64,000 nt of DNA from Scleromitrula shiraiana. Taxonomy: Eukaryota; Ascomycota; Leotiomycetes; Helotiales; Sclerotiniaceae. The position numbers and the translations under genes are program-made. The stretch is from NCBI GenBank assembly GCA_028455995.1, contig JABELC010000001.1:3584501-3648500 (forward strand), given 5' to 3'. Positions 61,670-64,000 of this stretch are shown here, in pieces; position 1 is the first letter of the stretch; every line of letters starts with the position of its first letter. The notes under the pieces were generated by a model, which saw nothing but the letters and a program-made list of their open reading frames with translations, did no database searches and had not been told where the DNA came from.

Positions 61670-64000
61670 TTAAAAATTACCCTTTCCCCATCCATCCACA
61701 CTCCTCTTAACCGTCGCATTTCCACTTACTCCAGCAGCTGTCCCAGCTCCCGGTGTGGGACCCATCCCCGGGGTTTTAAAATCTGGGAAATTTGGCCAAT
61801 TACCTAAACTTCCTGGATCCCCACCGATTCTAATCCACTGGGCAACCGACGGCGTATTCCCATCTAATACGAACAGCATAGCCCAAGAGGGCGGATACAC
61901 ATGTGCATTTGGGGGTGTGGTAATAGCACACGAAACCGTACCATTCCTGCTACCACTCCCATAACTCGAGCATGAAATTGCCGGGAAGTAAGTTCTTTGT
62001 CCGAATGAATTTCCATGCGTAGCTGATACGGCCGTCATGAGGGAAACCCTAACCGTGGATGTTGAGCCATGATGTAGTAGTACATCAATATTAATAGTAT
62101 CAGCATAAGCAAAATCGTTTCCATTCTTCAACCAAAAGTCCGGTCTTACAACCCCATTCAACAAATAAGGAGGTATGAAGACCTCAACGCGATATTCTTG
62201 CCGGAAACGTAAATCCTCCGGGTCGGATCCACTGACTAAGATTCTTCCGTCGGGAAGAAGAACGGCTTCGTTGTGGTATAAGCGATCGATGGTTGTGTTT
62301 GCCATAACGGACATTCGGGAATTGAGGGGCTTAGAGGGATCATAGAGGACGACAGCGTGATTGGGAGCTGTGGCGAGCCCGAAGCCCGCAAAGCCTTGTT
62401 GGGCTCCGTTGATGATTAGGTAGGTTCCGTCGGGGAGGGCAACCATAGAAGATATCACTCTTTTGCTGGGCTAGGAGATTGTTAGCATTGTGAATGACAG
62501 GATGGAAAGGTAAATGATGTAGGAGATTCATACCATTCTTTCGATAGTCCAGTTCGAGTTAGGTACTTCCGGTTGTATGGAAACGCTAAAACTCAATTAG
62601 TCAAAATACATAGGATATTACTCAGAATTACTTACCAGTTATCCAAAGCGATTTCTGGCCCAGGCGTACTGCCTCCGCATATCATAATGGTCAAAGGTTC
62701 TGTATATGGTGCATATTGTGGCATTATAACAGCTGTTCCTTCCATTGGATATGTTCTTCCACCTAGAAAGTTGTTCACCGCCGCTGGGATATTTGGTAGT
62801 ACAGTTTTGGTCTGCAGAGTAATCTCATCTAGAATCCTCGCCTCGTTATAATATGCGATGAAGATACCTCCCGTTGGAAGGACGGCCAGATATGGATAGA
62901 GATTATATGGATCTGTTCGATCCAGATAATCGCAATAAAGGACGCCAGAGCCAGCCGGACGAGGAATAATCTCCAAAGAGGGAACAGGAGCCCCATTAGA
63001 GCCTTTCTCACCACCTACTACTAGGATTGACCCATTTGTCATGATCATAGCAGATGGATACCATCTTCCGACTTGCAAACCTACCTCTTCATAATTTTCC
63101 TCCCAGTCATTTGTACCCCATACTCCCGGTTTGCCATCAGGTGTATAGAATCGTACCCCAATTGTGGAGGGGAGTGCCCATCCTCCTATGTTTAATTGGC
63201 GACCTAGACGATCGGGAAGTACCAGACTGGCTGAGCAAAATATATCAGTTTTCACGTGCATAGGTCGCCAGGCAGCTGTATAGTTGCTGAGGAGGGTGAG
63301 ATCGAGTTCATAGGCTCCGGTGCTGTTATTTGCTGGTTCTGTTCCGAATTTTTCGAGAAACGCAACTTTTCCATTGATTCCTGGTGTAGAAACAAGGGGG
63401 ATAATTGGTCCTACATGACTGTTAGACATACGAATTGGGGAGCGTAGATATTAAAGAACATACCTCCAATAAGAAATTCATAACGTCCAGCATTATTTCC
63501 GGTCTCAAATGTCCAACTATTTAAAGGTTTATCGGTCCATACATAATAGGAAATTAAGTCTGGCCCGCCACAATATGTGTTTCTGTCACCAGTACATAGA
63601 TTGATACATTTGGAATCTGAAACGATGGTTGCACCTTGATCAATGACGTTTTGTACATCGCCGCAAACTTTGATCCAATGTCAGTTGCTGTTTTGTATCT
63701 GATAAAAAGCCATAACGGCTGAACACGAAGGAGAGAGAATCGGAACGATGAGGACCGATGGTCTCAGAATACTGAATGGTTGCACTAAAGACGGGAAGAA
63801 AACACACTCACAACATTCATTCGAATATTCCATCCCGCCTGCACCATATCCATATTGACTACACAAGCTGAGACAATTCGTTGCTGTGTTATTTTTGGGG
63901 AATTCAATCTGATAAGGAAACCTCCTATTCTCAGCATCATCCCTGGATTAAATATCAGCTTCCCGAGTTCTTGTATAACAAACAGATTCGTATCATCTGG
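61670..64000 (-). CDS. WSC-domain glyoxal/galactose oxidase-like copper-radical oxidase, 5' partial
   Basis: Secreted or wall-associated copper-radical oxidase (AA5-like) making hydrogen peroxide from small aldehydes or sugars. The exons in the window are 63812-63942, 63464-63667, 62636-63410, 62534-62585 and 61670-62470, with GT...AG introns of 144, 53, 50 and 63 bp. A further donor/acceptor pair beyond 63943 is likely and the start lies outside the window. The WSC domain has NCLSLCSQYGYGAGGMEYSNEC joined by splicing to FCGDV and TYCGG. The kelch-fold catalytic domain shows IFCSASLVL (thioether Cys), GRWYPS (radical Tyr), RLYHNEAVLLPDGR (Tyr and His ligands) and ATHGNSFGQR (last His), so all copper ligands are present. 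A short exon restores LDNC followed by VSIQPEVPNSNWTIERM. Confidence 0.9.

Noticed and set aside
1..64000. CRISPR arrays, rRNA and tRNA genes
   Set aside because: Direct repeats are microsatellites or LTRs without spacers. No tRNA T-arm with a pairing cloverleaf was found by eye; a tRNAscan run would decide.

Overview
This window looks like nuclear DNA of a filamentous ascomycete, most plausibly a leotiomycete of the Botrytis/Sclerotinia type (inferred from the gene set and architecture, not from a search). Genes carry short spliceosomal introns of about 45-75 bp with GT...AG ends and CTAAC/CTAAT-like branch sites. The gene set is fungal: Kog1/raptor, a Tea1-like kelch protein, a WSC-glyoxal oxidase and 2EXR proteins. 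AT-rich islands hold retrotransposon relics whose changes are C-to-T and G-to-A, as expected of repeat-induced point mutation (RIP).

Layout. 1-7330 is an AT-rich island: a decayed minus-strand Ty3/gypsy element cut by the window start, then an element with 86-bp terminal inverted repeats. 7330-22190 is an accessory stretch: a phytanoyl-CoA-dioxygenase-like oxygenase, a broken 2EXR gene, a long Ser/Thr-rich Cys-containing protein, a small Cys-rich protein of unknown family, a small secreted protein, an intact 2EXR gene and a C-terminal relic of a 2EXR paralog. 22190-38880 is a core block: cytosolic aspartyl-tRNA synthetase and the TORC1 subunit Kog1 on the minus strand, then divergently, across about 4.2 kb, a Tea1-like kelch/coiled-coil polarity protein. 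39261-44707 is a complete but inactivated LTR retrotransposon with two 166-bp LTRs and an AATTA target-site duplication. 44713-50100 is extraordinarily rich in microsatellites and leads into casein kinase I. 51660-56100 holds a broken GMC oxidoreductase gene, more microsatellites and an AT-rich fragment. 56097-64000 is again gene-rich: an unknown 205-residue protein, a VAMP7/Nyv1-type R-SNARE, the mitochondrial helicase Suv3 (divergent from the SNARE over a 393-bp shared promoter) and the C-terminal part of a WSC-domain copper-radical oxidase that runs off the right edge.

The genes do not form one pathway. Core growth genes (TORC1 scaffold, AspRS, CK1, SNARE, Suv3, polarity factor) alternate with secreted and lineage-specific genes placed next to repeat islands. 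I found no CRISPR array, rRNA or convincing tRNA gene. The most informative signals are the mirror-image pattern of RIP damage in the two LTRs, the microsatellite-dense 5 kb before CK1, the degenerate gene relics (two 2EXR, one GMC), and a few coding genes that need splicing to be seen, including the unknown gene at 56097-56827.
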